In this document: positions 39,301 through 46,503 of the stretch, piece after piece | Layout: the number at the start of each line of letters is the position of its first letter | Position numbering within the stretch: position 1 is the stretch's first letter | From: Phoronis australis | Lineage: Eukaryota > Phoronida > Phoronidae | DNA: 62,000 bases | Assembly (NCBI GenBank): GCA_002633005.1 | Contig: NMRA01000159.1 | Span: 577,520-639,519, forward strand | Direction of reading: 5' to 3' | Notes under the pieces: model-generated | Database searches by the model: none | The model's input: only the letters and a program-made list of their open reading frames with translations | Told to the model about the DNA's origin: nothing | Made by a program: the position numbers and the translations under genes

Positions 39301-42300
39301 CTTAGGGTACATTTGAATTGGACTAAGTGGTCCCTAAATGCCACCGGACAAATTTTCACCTCAGACTTTTACAAGGAAATCTCCGGTAAATGGCCAAAAT
39401 CAACTACAGTACTAATTCGCCATTACAGTAATCTACTTATAAATGAAAACACTGTAAACGTACCGTAACTTTCCTCCAACGTTTTGAGGCTGACCCACTT
39501 GTGGCAGCCAAGATGGTAGACGTAGATGGTGTTAGCATGACATTCTTCCTGTTTCGCGGAGCTGCCCAACAGCTGTATGCCACCGTAGACCACCATATAA
39601 TTACCCATGATGACTGCACTGTGGAACGCGATGTTGACCGGAGGCTGTATAGCCAGGGAGGATCCGACCTGCAGCTCCGCCCATACGAGGTCATCAATGC
39701 TGAACAAATGCAGACTGTTGACACGTTTGTTGAACCGTGCCTGGTTGACCATGTGCCCGCCGTAGACTATCAACGACCGCGACGCGGCGTGGAACACTGT
39801 TGTGTGTCCAACAAGACGTCTGTCTAACTCCTTGCCTGCTTTGGCCTTTACTCGCTCCCAACCATCAAATGTGGTCAAGTTGATCCTATACATGCCAGAC
39901 GTAAATGACCAATCAGAAGTCCTCCCGCCAATCAGATAAGCACAATCGTCTACCAGCGTCAATGTGTGACTGATCAAAGCAGGAGGCCGGGTGGAATTAA
40001 CGGACACTTCAAGGAGCGTCCACGTATTCGTTGTAATATCATACCTCCAAAACTCGTCTGACATAGTTCCATTCTCAGTAACACCACCATATACATACAA
40101 TTGTTCATTATGACTGATCATTTTGTGGCCATATCGAGGTGATGGTAGCCTGCTTGGTTCTGCAACAGTGTGCCACATGTTGGTTGATTGCAGGTCATAG
40201 TACAGCAAATCGCCCAGTACCGAATAAAGATTCTGGCCACCGAATATGTAAAGCCGGCCACGTGCCTCGACCCAATCTCCAGCATGCCCCGTACGAGAGG
40301 TAAACAACCGACTCCACTTCGACACATCATACCACTTACTGTGACCTGTAGTGGTATCATTAATGTACAGTTCACAGTTGAAGCCCCGATAGTCGCCATG
40401 ACACCTGCAGTGGTCAACGGCAAAATAACCTTTGGGTTGGTTGCAGCTTAATTCATATCGGCAATCTTTCGTCACGTATCGTTCGCAGCCTATACACTGA
40501 CCACTGTCGCACTTGCCGATACCGCTGCACCCTAGAGGGCACTCCTCGATGTAGTACTCCGCTTTAAAGCCCTCACGTACTGAATTACGGTCACTGAATA
40601 GGTGAATCAGCATCTGCAAGATGTCATAAGCAGTGGTCACATGGAGAATTATGTATGGCGTTCACATGGTGAATAATGAATGGCGTTCACATGGCAAATA
40701 ACGTATGGAGTTCACACGGGGAATAACACATAGACCGAGTTCAAATGTCGAATTGTGCATTTTCCCAGAATGCAAAGGAAATTCGATTTACAAGAGGTTT
40801 ACAGTACAAGAGATGCAATTTGTCATACCTCAGAACAGAAATGAACATGCAGTAATAGACAAACCATCATTGTTGGTTAGAATTCGTTTTAAATGATGAA
40901 TACTGTGGACTCTTCACATCAAAACTCTTCAACGTAGATGATTTTTCCAGGATTTTGGACACATAGCATTTTGTAGATTAGGTGTTTTGCAAGAATGCTC
41001 AAGACCCTAGCAAAATCATGATTGGGTGGTGAGGTTGGAATGCTGAATTATGATTGGCTGGTGAGGTTGGAATGCTGAATTATGGGATAGAATTCACAAA
41101 ATACATGATAGAATTCAATGTTTCTATTGGGTAAACAGAGACTTCAGCCAAAAGTGCATCCTAATGAATAGGACCTACAGAACGCTCACTTGGACAGTAG
41201 TTTCGTAGACACAAGAATCTTGCCAAGGATGCTAGTATAAACAACTTCCCTTGAGATAACTGGCATATATCTCGCATAGTCTCGAGAGCTCTCGCGATTC
41301 CGCGAGATTGGCGCCTCCATGTAATGCAAGCCAAGCCTACCATGAGCAGATGAGTGTGACTACAAATAGGTAACTTACGGATCCAGAGGTAGCCATGACA
41401 GTGTCCGGAAGTGAGTTGCCATTGAAACTGCCCAATAGCTTATCCTTGTACGACTTGCCGTCGTAGACGAAAACATAATCGTATGCACACTCGGTGTTCA
41501 TCTGCAGGAACTTCAGCCGGATGTAGAGGGAACTGTTCTGGGCTGGATGTAAAATAAGAATTGTCTTGAGTTATTGTCACAAGCTCATGTTCAGTTACTG
41601 AATGGGATATTGGCAAGATTTAGCAGGATTCATTATCATAATTGAGGAATGTACATGAATTCTACCAACTGATGCACAACGAGTGTTTTTTACTGTCACA
41701 TTTGTTCTGTTGCAAATTATGTGATTGCCATTATCCAGTGTGTGGGAGTGATGTTACTGATTTGTACAATGCAATTTTGATGCTATTCCGTGAACATACC
41801 TTTAGAACAATTTAAAGGACATTTCAGAAATTTTAAATAATTAATTTAATCAAAATCAAGTGTCACAAATAAATGGGGACTATCGTGTTTGATTACAAAG
41901 AAAATGTAAACTACACACGTAAAATAAGCTGCATTACGAAAATGTCTAGAGAATCCTTAACAAAACTGAGAACAATTCACAGATTTTTGGGAAAAGATTA
42001 TCCAAGAGATAGCCCAACGTGGCATTATTACACACCACAAACCCCAAACGAAAAATAAATGAGAATGGCTAAATAACAGTATCTAGACATTGGATGCCGG
42101 GCAGTTTTGCAGTTGCTCACGTACTGTTCCAATAGGGGACATGGAAACTCCCGCAAAAATTGGAATTTTCTTGATTCTGAAATTTGGGACAAGGGTGATT
42201 TTGGTGTTCACCACATTTCTCAAATTTCGGACTACGCGATTTCAATCTACAGAGTGGGGGCAATTCTGCCTTCCTTTCGGTGATTCCTGAATTTGGTACA

Positions 42301-45300
42301 GACAACATTGTCTAATTTTCTACTCTTTGGGATAACCATTCACTGCGTCAAATTACAGAGAATTTCCACCGCAACAACATTCACAAGAATATAACGATTC
42401 ATTTCAGGTCTCGTAATCGCACATTTTCTGCAGCGAGCCACGCAAGGTTTTTCACAGCTTGCTTGGACTCATTGCGCTAACCAGCTTGATTTTAGTCGCG
42501 TCGAGTCAGAATAACCGTGCAATGAGTTAAAAATGTCTGTTGGAGGTAACTTGAAGTACTCATGCAATGAAAGGAAGATTCGTTTTTTTTCACATTAAAT
42601 AATCCATAAGCAACCAATATCAACCACACACTAAAGTCAAAAGTAAACGTTAACAAGCAATGTACATTATATGCCATTCACCATGTCGTGGCCATCTTGG
42701 TTACAGCAACTAGCTTTGCAGCTTTTGACAGATCACACTTGTCAAAACACTGCTGAAGAAATGTGAGAAAAATCTCTTAGTAACAAAATGTAATGGGGAC
42801 AGCTAGATGGTTTTCACGGTAACTGTTCAGTTTATAGCATTGTAACCTTAATGTTGCCTCTAAACATCTAAAAGAAGCAATTTGATTATGTGTAGCACTA
42901 AGATTAATTCAATTTTGCAGTGACACTTAGAACCTAAAATAGGACAAGCGTTCAGCCCACAGGTGTCACTGAAAATCAATTCAAACCAATTCAATATTTG
43001 GCTTGTTGAGAGCCATTCTCCCAATACCGGTAATAAAAATAGTAGGATAACACAAATAAGAACTAGTAATTTGGTATTAACAGCAATACCACATTTAAAT
43101 TTACATCAGTAACACTGAAAAGATTTAAGATTTAAAGAAAACAAATAGCATGTCTTTTTGATACCATTTTAGTGTATCTACTTGTCTATGAAAAATTCAA
43201 AATGTCCCTCAGTGAAAAGTGAACATAACAAAATTTCACAACTGTCAAAAACAACTCCAAAGAGATGTTAGTAGCTTCTAGTTGTGTCGAGTATGGAAGT
43301 TATGTCGCAGAGTACTGCAGCAATAGTATGTTAACCTGTTTCAATGTCTAAATTGATCAGATTGGTGAATGAACCACGTCTCAGTTGACACTAAGCAGTA
43401 TGAGTGATTTGTTAGTAATGCAAAAAAACAACTTGTGCTATGCCAGACAGTTAGTTACATTTCGTGCTTTGAAAGTCTGTTTCTAACAACCAGGTAAACA
43501 GAGTATAATACCCTCCCAAAACAGAGCAGGCAAACACTGTTCAATGAAGACCAGCTATTGATCAATAGTGGCTTAACCTGTAATCTGTTTTCAAAAGTAT
43601 TGGTCTGGAAGATCGCACAATGAAATAACTGAACATGCCTGTACTATGAAATAAGTGTTACCATAATAGGCCAATAACACTAGAACCAAACAACTTGACA
43701 AAGTCCCAAACTTGACAGTAGGTTATTCTAAATAAAAACCTGAAAGTTTGGTTTTGTTTCAAATTACATAGGTAGGTCCAAAAAGAGAATATTTCCTTCT
43801 TACTTAACAAACTAAAAGGCAAAAACAATCCGAGGTTACTCAAACAAGCTTCAAGCAATTCTGTAGTATTTGACAAACTGGGGCAATGAGTTGATATGCA
43901 CCCACAACTACATCATGGAAGAAACCAATTTCTAAACCCTAGTGACGATGTAAGACACTACAGAAGAAAAAAGCATCTGAAACTCATCAATTCTGGTACT
44001 ATAATAGTTAATCACAACTCACGCTAAAATAGAATTGGCATTAGAAAGATAATTTTGATAAAACATTTACTCATTACTAGTAGCACAGCAGAACAGGACA
44101 ACAGTGACAAGTGACTTTCTGATACCCAGGATTGTGGGTAAATACAGCAGAACATGAGTGGCACAGTGGTTATTTGGGATGTGGCTACTGTATTAAATTT
44201 CCAAACAAGTTAGTGATGTGAGCACTGAGATCAAAATACTTCTGTTTAGGACACTAAAAATTGCATTTTGTAAAAAAATGGTCAACAAAAGTAACTGTTA
44301 GGGTTGTTTTCTCATCGCCAAACAATGTTTGGTAAATCCTTTTAAGCAATTGCTGCAATGTGGTAAACCTTTCAAAAAGAAAAATATCAATTTTAGTAAA
44401 TAAAAATTCTATTTTCCCAAACTGAAAAGCTGGTCATAAAGAAAACCTCAATACTTTAGGACACAATTATGGCAGACAAGAGAAATTCAATTCTCTCATA
44501 CTTTTATAAAGATCTATTTTGCATCAAATTAATGCTTTATCATGTTCAAATTCCGTACCAAAACTACCGATTACAAAAGAGTTCGAAAATTGCGGACATT
44601 CACAAAAATGTTAAAAGACCTTGAGAAAAGACAAAAAGGTAACCTTGGCAACTATTTTTGTCCAAAATTGGTGAGATTCTACTATTTTTGTGCTACTTCT
44701 ACACCATAATGCCGATGTGTCCATGTTTTGGGGAGTTGCGGTCAGTGTGAACAGTTAATTCAACCCTGGATCGAAGTAAACAGCACCAGTTAACTTTGCA
44801 GTGAACAGATGGATTTAACAATGGAGTGTTGACTCTGTGTTGCAGTATGAAAGGTCAACTTAAGTCTCATTGAAGATATCGCCAGAGGCCACTGCAGGCC
44901 TTTATCCAGGATTTCGAAAATAAGGTGTCAAATTGGGGTTCCTAATATTCCAGGGCGTCCTTGATTCCGACGCATAACCCCCACCCCCAGGACCGTTTAC
45001 CAGCAACCATCCCCCCCCCACACACACATTTTTTGACAAAAAATGCATAGACCAAGGTTTTTACATCTAAGTTTACAAAACAATCTTCTGTAGTGAGCTT
45101 TTTTACAAAAAATGTGTATACCCAGACTTTTACATCTAAATTTACGAAATAAATTTACGAAATCAGCCAAGTAGCTTACCAAAGAAATATTGGAGATATT
45201 GGTTAAATGATGAGAGTATGTTTTTGGTGACCTCAAGTCAAATTGAGGTTATAAAGTTTGTCATATCATTTTAATTTGCTTTAATATTCTGTAAAATTGA

Positions 45301-46389
45301 GTCATCAGAGCTGCAGTTACAAAACAAGAAAAATACCCACATGTGTGATTTATATTTTGGCAACATGTGTCACTGCTGTTCCTTATTAAAACATTAAAAC
45401 GCACAATGAAAAGCATGAAACAAGCGCAAACTCAAAACAAATTAAATGGGCATATTCCTGTGGCACAATATTGCATTAAAATAATGATATTTATTTCGCT
45501 TTTGATCATTTTAAAAAAAGATGGAAATTATGAAGCTCTAAAACACCAGTATGGAGTTGCACTAAGGTATGAACCCTACATATATACATATAGAAGTCTC
45601 CAGTGGAGCTAAGACAACTAGGAGCATAGCCAGCAGTGGAGGAAACTTTAATGCTTGAAAGGTGTTGTAAATACTCAATGCTGTCAACCTACAAAGTGTA
45701 CATACTTTGTAAGTACAATGTATATTTCTTTTTTGAAAAAAGTGAGCTCACTTCTCCCTTCAGCTATGTGCCTGCAATGTGTGTCCTAACTTGAAGGGTT
45801 CCAATTGACAGTGGGCATCCAAATGATACATTGGGCGTCCTTGCCAGGGCGTCCGGACTAGTGCGAGGGCATACGCTGCATGAAGGCCTGGGCCACTGCT
45901 ATCGTCAACAAATAAGGGCAGCGTCGTCACTTACAGTTGCTTATATTTTGCATGAATAATCACCAATCCTATTAGAAATAAGTTTTATGTTAATAACACA
46001 CGTAAATGTTCTCAAATTGTCGCATATGCACGGATTGCATCAGTGCTAACTTGCGATTATTTTGATGACAGCGTCACCTACCATTTACTTCGATGTCAAC
46101 AACTACCAAACCTAGACTGAACAATTCAGTTAACTTCGTAGTTTGTATCAATGCTGTGCTCATAAGGGAGTTAAGTTAGTATGACAGGGCCTTATCAGCC
46201 TTCATTCTTACCAACAATCAGCCATTCACAGTTTGTAGCTGGATTATAATCCTTGTCACCATCTTCAATAATACCGTGTGTGGCCGTTAGAATCTCCCGT
46301 GAACTAGAGCAACCATCTGATGCCCCCTCTTGAGCAAAGAAGACAAACACCAACACTAAGATGGCACACACAGTGTGCCTCGAGACCAT
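9186..46389 (-). CDS. MEGF8: MEGF8 orthologue, 28 coding exons, C-terminus not in window
   Basis: Large type I membrane glycoprotein. In vertebrates MEGF8 acts at the cell surface, with MOSMO and MGRN1, to lower Smoothened and dampen Hedgehog signalling, and it also affects BMP signalling and left-right patterning (established knowledge). Seen here: a signal peptide, then CUB (about residues 27-140), EGF-type modules (138-194), Kelch propeller 1 (230-545), PSI-type cysteine modules (555-655), a low-cysteine region (658-847), PSI modules (850-1048), EGF and laminin-EGF (1060-1250), CUB 2 (1254-1385), EGF (1390-1450), Kelch propeller 2 (1485-1790) and PSI modules plus EGF (1790-2175). Two propellers with two CUB domains separate MEGF8 from attractin, which has one propeller. 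The 28 exons sum to 6,527 nt and all phases agree. About 650 C-terminal residues expected from vertebrate MEGF8, including the membrane helix, are absent; the gene is open at its 3' end. Exons are listed separately. Confidence 0.96.
9811..10069 (-). CDS. MEGF8: MEGF8 exon 27: PSI-type module
   Basis: Residues 2030-2115. [33 protein letters not shown] and CMDGGLTGP are nearly the same as in vertebrate MEGF8. Acceptor CTCTAG, donor GTAAGA, phase 1 out. Confidence 0.96.
10642..10856 (-). CDS. MEGF8: MEGF8 exon 26: PSI-type module
   Basis: Residues 1958-2029. [15 protein letters not shown] then [19 protein letters not shown] and QKCVWS. The acceptor TTGCAG sits only 18 bases from a perfect four-copy 15-bp tandem repeat in the intron. 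Donor GTAATC, phase 0 out. Confidence 0.95.
10875..10934. repeat. Perfect 15-bp tandem repeat, 4 copies
   Basis: Four identical GAATACAGTTATCCA units. They lie 18 bases upstream, in transcript sense, of the MEGF8 exon 26 acceptor, so they cover the expected branch-point region. Confidence 0.95.
11382..11586 (-). CDS. MEGF8: MEGF8 exon 25: cysteine-rich PSI region
   Basis: Residues 1890-1957. [28 protein letters not shown] and [20 protein letters not shown] match the vertebrate order of motifs at this point. Acceptor TTCAG, donor GTGAGT, phase 1 out. Confidence 0.95.
12067..12214 (-). CDS. MEGF8: MEGF8 exon 24: PSI-type cysteine region
   Basis: Residues 1840-1889. [10 protein letters not shown] carries two sequons; [25 protein letters not shown] is PSI-like. 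Acceptor TTTTAG; the donor GTTTGG is non-optimal, but the phase fits exons 23 and 25. Confidence 0.88.
12780..13047 (-). CDS. MEGF8: MEGF8 exon 23: last Kelch blade and PSI start
   Basis: Residues 1751-1839. [22 protein letters not shown] ends the second propeller (blade 6). A PSI-type module begins with [20 protein letters not shown]. Acceptor TTTCAG, donor GTATGT, phase 2 out. Confidence 0.94.
13048..14486 (-). other. MEGF8 intron, no distinct feature
   Basis: AT-rich intron of about 1.4 kb between exons 22 and 23. I see no coding signal, repeat array or inverted repeat in it. Confidence 0.6.
14487..14631 (-). CDS. MEGF8: MEGF8 exon 22: Kelch blade
   Basis: Residues 1703-1750. [21 protein letters not shown] then [16 protein letters not shown]: blade 5 of propeller 2, with the cysteine of the C-N-x-W motif conserved. 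Acceptor TTACAG, donor GTAAGT, phase 1 out. Confidence 0.95.
15259..15428 (-). CDS. MEGF8: MEGF8 exon 21: Kelch blade
   Basis: Residues 1646-1702. [20 protein letters not shown] is the best-conserved blade start in the gene and matches vertebrate MEGF8 closely. Ends [13 protein letters not shown]. Acceptor CTTCAG, donor GTAATG, phase 0 out. Confidence 0.96.
15985..16046. repeat. 31-bp direct duplication
   Basis: Two adjacent copies of a 31-bp unit containing AGCAGACCCAGAAAT and ACCCGTAACAT, with one substitution. Intronic. Confidence 0.85.
16176..16350 (-). CDS. MEGF8: MEGF8 exon 20: Kelch blade
   Basis: Residues 1588-1645. [19 protein letters not shown] and [11 protein letters not shown] define blade 3; a sequon NAT lies between. 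Acceptor TTTCAG, donor GTAAGT, phase 1 out. Confidence 0.95.
17258..17402 (-). CDS. MEGF8: MEGF8 exon 19: Kelch blade
   Basis: Residues 1539-1587. [14 protein letters not shown] and [13 protein letters not shown] define blade 2 of the second propeller. Acceptor TTTCAG, donor GTAAGT, phase 0 out. Confidence 0.95.
18460..18767 (-). CDS. MEGF8: MEGF8 exon 18: EGF end and blade 1 of Kelch propeller 2
   Basis: Residues 1437-1538. [13 protein letters not shown] ends the [18 protein letters not shown] and [13 protein letters not shown] form blade 1. The usual Kelch glycine pair is FGL here, so the second glycine is missing. Acceptor CTACAG, donor GTAAGA, phase 2 out. Confidence 0.95.
19709..20041 (-). 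CDS. MEGF8: MEGF8 exon 17: end of second CUB, EGF modules
   Basis: Residues 1326-1436, 111 whole codons. [14 protein letters not shown] and LVIHYEAN close the CUB domain; GFNASY carries a sequon. Two EGF modules follow: [17 protein letters not shown] and [11 protein letters not shown]. Acceptor TATCAG, donor GTGAGT. Confidence 0.96.
20365..20590 (-). CDS. MEGF8: MEGF8 exon 16: start of second CUB domain
   Basis: Residues 1250-1325. Begins [16 protein letters not shown]; the vertebrate protein has a CFRECGGR motif here. It runs through the first CUB strands ([27 protein letters not shown]). The acceptor chosen is TTGAAG at 20591; a second AG at 20582 would break the reading phase. Donor GTAATA, phase 0 out. 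Confidence 0.94.
22080..22221 (-). CDS. MEGF8: MEGF8 exon 15: laminin-EGF
   Basis: Residues 1203-1249. A full laminin-type [32 protein letters not shown], ending DGYYGDP. Acceptor TCACAG, donor GTAAGT, phase 2 out. Confidence 0.96.
22518..22595. repeat. 9-bp tandem repeat
   Basis: About eight copies of GGTATGTTT with C and G variants, in the intron between MEGF8 exons 14 and 15. Confidence 0.9.
22898..23118 (-). CDS. MEGF8: MEGF8 exon 14: EGF and laminin-EGF
   Basis: Residues 1129-1202. [10 protein letters not shown] then [18 protein letters not shown], followed by the laminin-EGF pattern [16 protein letters not shown] and [10 protein letters not shown]. Acceptor ATCCAG, donor GTAAGT, phase 1 out. 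Confidence 0.96.
23480..23805. repeat. 19-bp minisatellite, about 17 copies
   Basis: Units of the form CCTTCAGGCAACATTGT with T/C changes. Starts in the intron after exon 13 and ends about 100 bases from that exon. Confidence 0.9.
23901..24141 (-). CDS. MEGF8: MEGF8 exon 13: calcium-binding-type EGF
   Basis: Residues 1049-1128. N-terminal half holds several sequons (NCS, NTT, NVT). Then [14 protein letters not shown] and [11 protein letters not shown] form an EGF of the calcium-binding type (D-x-x-E-C start). Acceptor ATGCAG, donor GTAAGC, phase 2 out. Confidence 0.96.
25186..25439 (-). CDS. MEGF8: MEGF8 exon 12: two PSI-type modules
   Basis: Residues 964-1048. Motifs [20 protein letters not shown] and [15 protein letters not shown], ending CVDGDFTG, are close to the vertebrate sequence at this position. 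Acceptor TTTTAG, donor GTGAGT, phase 1 out. Confidence 0.96.
25829..25930. repeat. Dispersed repeat module, copy 1
   Basis: Shares GGAGCGTTGAAATGC, GCACCGCAAACGATGTGC and CTAGAGTTGTT-type blocks with 31078-31165. The following 700 bases carry repeated short phrases such as GCCACTAGGTGGCGC and CACTAGATGG-like blocks. Probably an old transposon remnant. Confidence 0.55.
26785..26888 (-). CDS. MEGF8: MEGF8 exon 11: PSI linker
   Basis: Residues 930-963, the shortest exon (104 nt). Starts [10 protein letters not shown] and ends CPDICS; the CPxxCS ending joins directly to the RTSCSDC start of exon 12. Acceptor TTGCAG, donor GTGAGT, phase 2 out. Confidence 0.9.
26889..28358 (-). other. MEGF8 intron, no distinct feature
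   Basis: About 1.5 kb between exons 10 and 11. No coding or repeat signal seen beyond short chance ORFs. Confidence 0.6.
28359..28604 (-). CDS. MEGF8: MEGF8 exon 10: PSI modules, second group
   Basis: Residues 848-929, 82 whole codons. Cysteine motifs [32 protein letters not shown] and an NMSGG sequon match the vertebrate PSI group after the low-cysteine region. Acceptor TTGTAG, donor GTAAGT. Confidence 0.95.
28950..28985 (+). repeat. tRNA-like B-box fragment, possible SINE remnant
   Basis: GGTCGTGGGTTCGAGTCTCGG is the T-arm/B-box sequence of a tRNA. No full tRNA fold surrounds it, which suggests a tRNA-derived SINE rather than a working tRNA gene. Confidence 0.45.
29004..29047. mobile_element. 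Half copy of the 32.2-kb hairpin element
   Basis: TTCATTAGGTCACGTGATG followed by GGCCAACAG and AGCGTGCTGACAG matches the right arm of the hairpin at 32303-32358. The left arm is absent here. Confidence 0.6.
29228..29290 (+). repeat. tRNA-like A and B boxes, possible SINE head
   Basis: TGGCATTTAGCTCTATTAGTG resembles a D-arm/A-box and AGGTCGTGGATTTGACTCCTG a mutated T-arm/B-box, spaced as in a tRNA. The acceptor stem does not pair, so this is a decayed tRNA-like element. Confidence 0.45.
30037..30192. mobile_element. Small inverted-repeat transposon, 156 bp
   Basis: Ends pair as CTGGGCCCAGTTGCATAAAAG and the reverse complement of CTTTATGCAACTTGGCCCAG. The interior carries GGATAG/TATCCAGCGG and a GTTGTTATTGTTGAACAATG palindromic core. 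Too short to encode a transposase. Confidence 0.75.
30221..30344. mobile_element. Second, left-truncated copy of the 30.0-kb element
   Basis: Repeats the core (ACAATGACGTTACATTATCACGCG then GTTGTTATTGTTGAACAATG) and the right end, 30 bases after copy 1, in the same orientation. The left terminal repeat is lost. Confidence 0.7.
30802..31020 (-). CDS. MEGF8: MEGF8 exon 9: low-cysteine region with glycosylation sites
   Basis: Residues 775-847, 73 whole codons. Beta-rich, with N-glycosylation sequons NGS and NYT; the ending [16 protein letters not shown] corresponds to the strand before the next PSI group. Acceptor TTTCAG, donor GTACGT. Confidence 0.92.
31078..31165. repeat. Dispersed repeat module, copy 2
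   Basis: Same orientation as copy 1 at 25829-25930, about 80% alike by eye over the shared blocks. It lies just upstream of MEGF8 exon 9. Confidence 0.55.
31828..32025 (-). CDS. MEGF8: MEGF8 exon 8: low-cysteine extracellular region
   Basis: Residues 709-774, 66 whole codons. It has a single cysteine and alternating hydrophobic residues typical of beta strands ([31 protein letters not shown]). It fills the region between the PSI groups of MEGF8. Acceptor TGTACAG, donor GTACGT. Confidence 0.92.
32211..32358. mobile_element. Near-perfect hairpin element, 56-base arms
   Basis: The arms at 32211-32266 and 32303-32358 are almost exact reverse complements, starting ATTTTAAGTCTGGTCTGCAC, with a 36-base spacer. 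Both arms contain TCACGTGA. It is a foldback transposon remnant in a MEGF8 intron. Confidence 0.85.
32740..32891 (-). CDS. MEGF8: MEGF8 exon 7: post-PSI linker
   Basis: Residues 658-708. Contains a [16 protein letters not shown] segment; vertebrate MEGF8 has a GWWGP motif at the same place. Acceptor TCCACAG, donor GTGAGC, phase 1 in and 0 out. Confidence 0.92.
33496..33670 (-). CDS. MEGF8: MEGF8 exon 6: first PSI-type cysteine module, part 2
   Basis: Residues 600-657. Cysteine motifs [14 protein letters not shown] and [11 protein letters not shown] continue the PSI-type region. Acceptor TCACCAG, donor GTAAGT after the first base of the next codon (phase 1). Confidence 0.93.
34666..34818 (-). 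CDS. MEGF8: MEGF8 exon 5: first PSI-type cysteine module, part 1
   Basis: Residues 549-599, phase 0 in and out. The cysteine pattern MCDHYTPL, then [12 protein letters not shown] is PSI-like, the plexin-semaphorin-integrin fold that MEGF8 carries after each propeller. Acceptor TTGACAG, donor GTAAGT. Confidence 0.94.
35075..35455. repeat. 50-bp minisatellite, 7.6 copies, with 100-bp higher order
   Basis: Units of 50 bp (CAAGCTATCCCAGCTCCATC then TATTGCACTATGTCATGCCC). Two variants alternate: CATGCCCAAACATTTACC and CATGTGCAAACCTTTATC. The period is therefore 100 bp in the centre. No stop codon occurs in any plus-strand frame, giving false ORFs. Confidence 0.93.
36896..37047 (-). CDS. MEGF8: MEGF8 exon 4: Kelch blade 6 of propeller 1
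   Basis: Residues 498-548. Shows the last blade of the first propeller: [14 protein letters not shown], then [18 protein letters not shown]. Acceptor ACTTCAG; the donor GTTTGT is weaker than its neighbours but keeps the phase (phase 0 out). Confidence 0.94.
37876..38184. mobile_element. Inverted-repeat transposon, 309 bp
   Basis: Ends are CAGGGGTACCATAGAAT and its reverse complement. Subterminal ATCTTATGCACGAA and TTCGTGCATAAGAT also pair, and the interior is full of CATGCATGATTTTTGTG-like phrases. No transposase frame, so non-autonomous. Confidence 0.85.
39464..40613 (-). CDS. MEGF8: MEGF8 exon 3: CUB end, EGF modules, Kelch blades 1-5
   Basis: Residues 115-497 in one uninterrupted 1,150-nt exon, far longer than the other exons (104-333 nt). 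Begins MLIHLFSD (last CUB strands), then EGF-type cysteine modules from ECPLGCSG to FNCEL (139-195). Kelch blades follow with glycine pairs in IFGG (about 239), VYGG (290), LIGG (343), VYGG (399) and VYGG (459), and a conserved YHLGCHKWV near the end. Acceptor TTGCAG, donor GTACGT, leaving in phase 1. Confidence 0.97.
40635..40735. repeat. 25-bp tandem repeat, 4 copies
   Basis: Units of TTCACATGGTGAATAATG plus AATGGCG. The array starts about 20 bases upstream, in transcript sense, of the acceptor of the large MEGF8 exon 3. Confidence 0.88.
41018..41081. repeat. 32-bp direct duplication
   Basis: Two adjacent copies containing GGTGAGGTTGGAATGCTGAA, differing at two or three positions. It lies in the intron between exons 2 and 3. 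Confidence 0.85.
41379..41542 (-). CDS. MEGF8: MEGF8 exon 2: CUB domain core
   Basis: Residues 60-114. Contains the CUB core with the characteristic [13 protein letters not shown] stretch (acidic and aromatic residues of the CUB calcium-site type). Acceptor ATCCAG, donor GTAAG; it enters in phase 1 and leaves in phase 0, matching exons 1 and 3. Confidence 0.95.
41543..44884 (-). other. First part of MEGF8 intron 1
   Basis: AT-rich intronic sequence upstream of exon 2. Chance ORFs only; no array or inverted repeat recognised before the element at 44885. Confidence 0.55.
44885..45905 (+). mobile_element. Inverted-repeat element family, copy A, about 1.0 kb
   Basis: Left end GCCACTGCAGGCCTTTATCC and the right end pair through GGCCTT-AT-CAG blocks. 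Inside are ATTCCAGGGCGTCC, a C-rich tract, CATAGACCAAGGTTTTTACA and TACATTGGGCGTCC. It shares these blocks in order with copies B, C and D. No transposase frame. Confidence 0.75.
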
Positions 46390-46503
46390 GATCCAGTTAC
46401 ACTATATTGTGTTCCATGACGTGGGTTGGTCTCTCGACTGCACGTTTGTAGACATCGCAAAGGCCTTTGAAACTGTTGGGAAGATATATCAACTGTATAG
46501 CAT
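46212..46503 (-). CDS. MEGF8: MEGF8 exon 1: 5' UTR, signal peptide, CUB start
   Basis: Coding part is 46212-46389 (residues 1-59, ending in phase 1). The start ATG (46387-46389) opens a classical signal peptide: MVSR, a hydrophobic core rich in V, L and F, and a likely cleavage after GAS near residue 23. The mature protein begins the CUB domain, with the CEWLI motif at its end. The donor is GTAAG at 46211. A polypyrimidine tract and TTTTGCAG put the 5' border at 46503, so 46390-46503 is 5' UTR and a further non-coding exon must lie upstream. Confidence 0.93.
46489..46503 (-). promoter_or_regulatory. Short upstream ORF in MEGF8 5' UTR
   Basis: The first three bases after the 5' UTR acceptor are ATG, followed by CTA TAC AGT and a TGA stop. 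This makes a four-codon upstream ORF about 100 nt before the MEGF8 start. It could reduce ribosome delivery to the main ATG. The upstream exon is not known, so its presence in the mature mRNA depends on the acceptor call. Confidence 0.4.

Noticed and set aside
40188-40451. Plus-strand ORFs over MEGF8 exons (also at 9801, 10577, 11264, 19670 and 39501)
   Set aside because: Antisense shadows of real minus-strand exons with verified splice phases.
9186-46389. Attractin or attractin-like instead of MEGF8
   Set aside because: Attractin has one Kelch propeller and one CUB. Here there are two of each in the MEGF8 order, with MEGF8-specific PSI groups between them.
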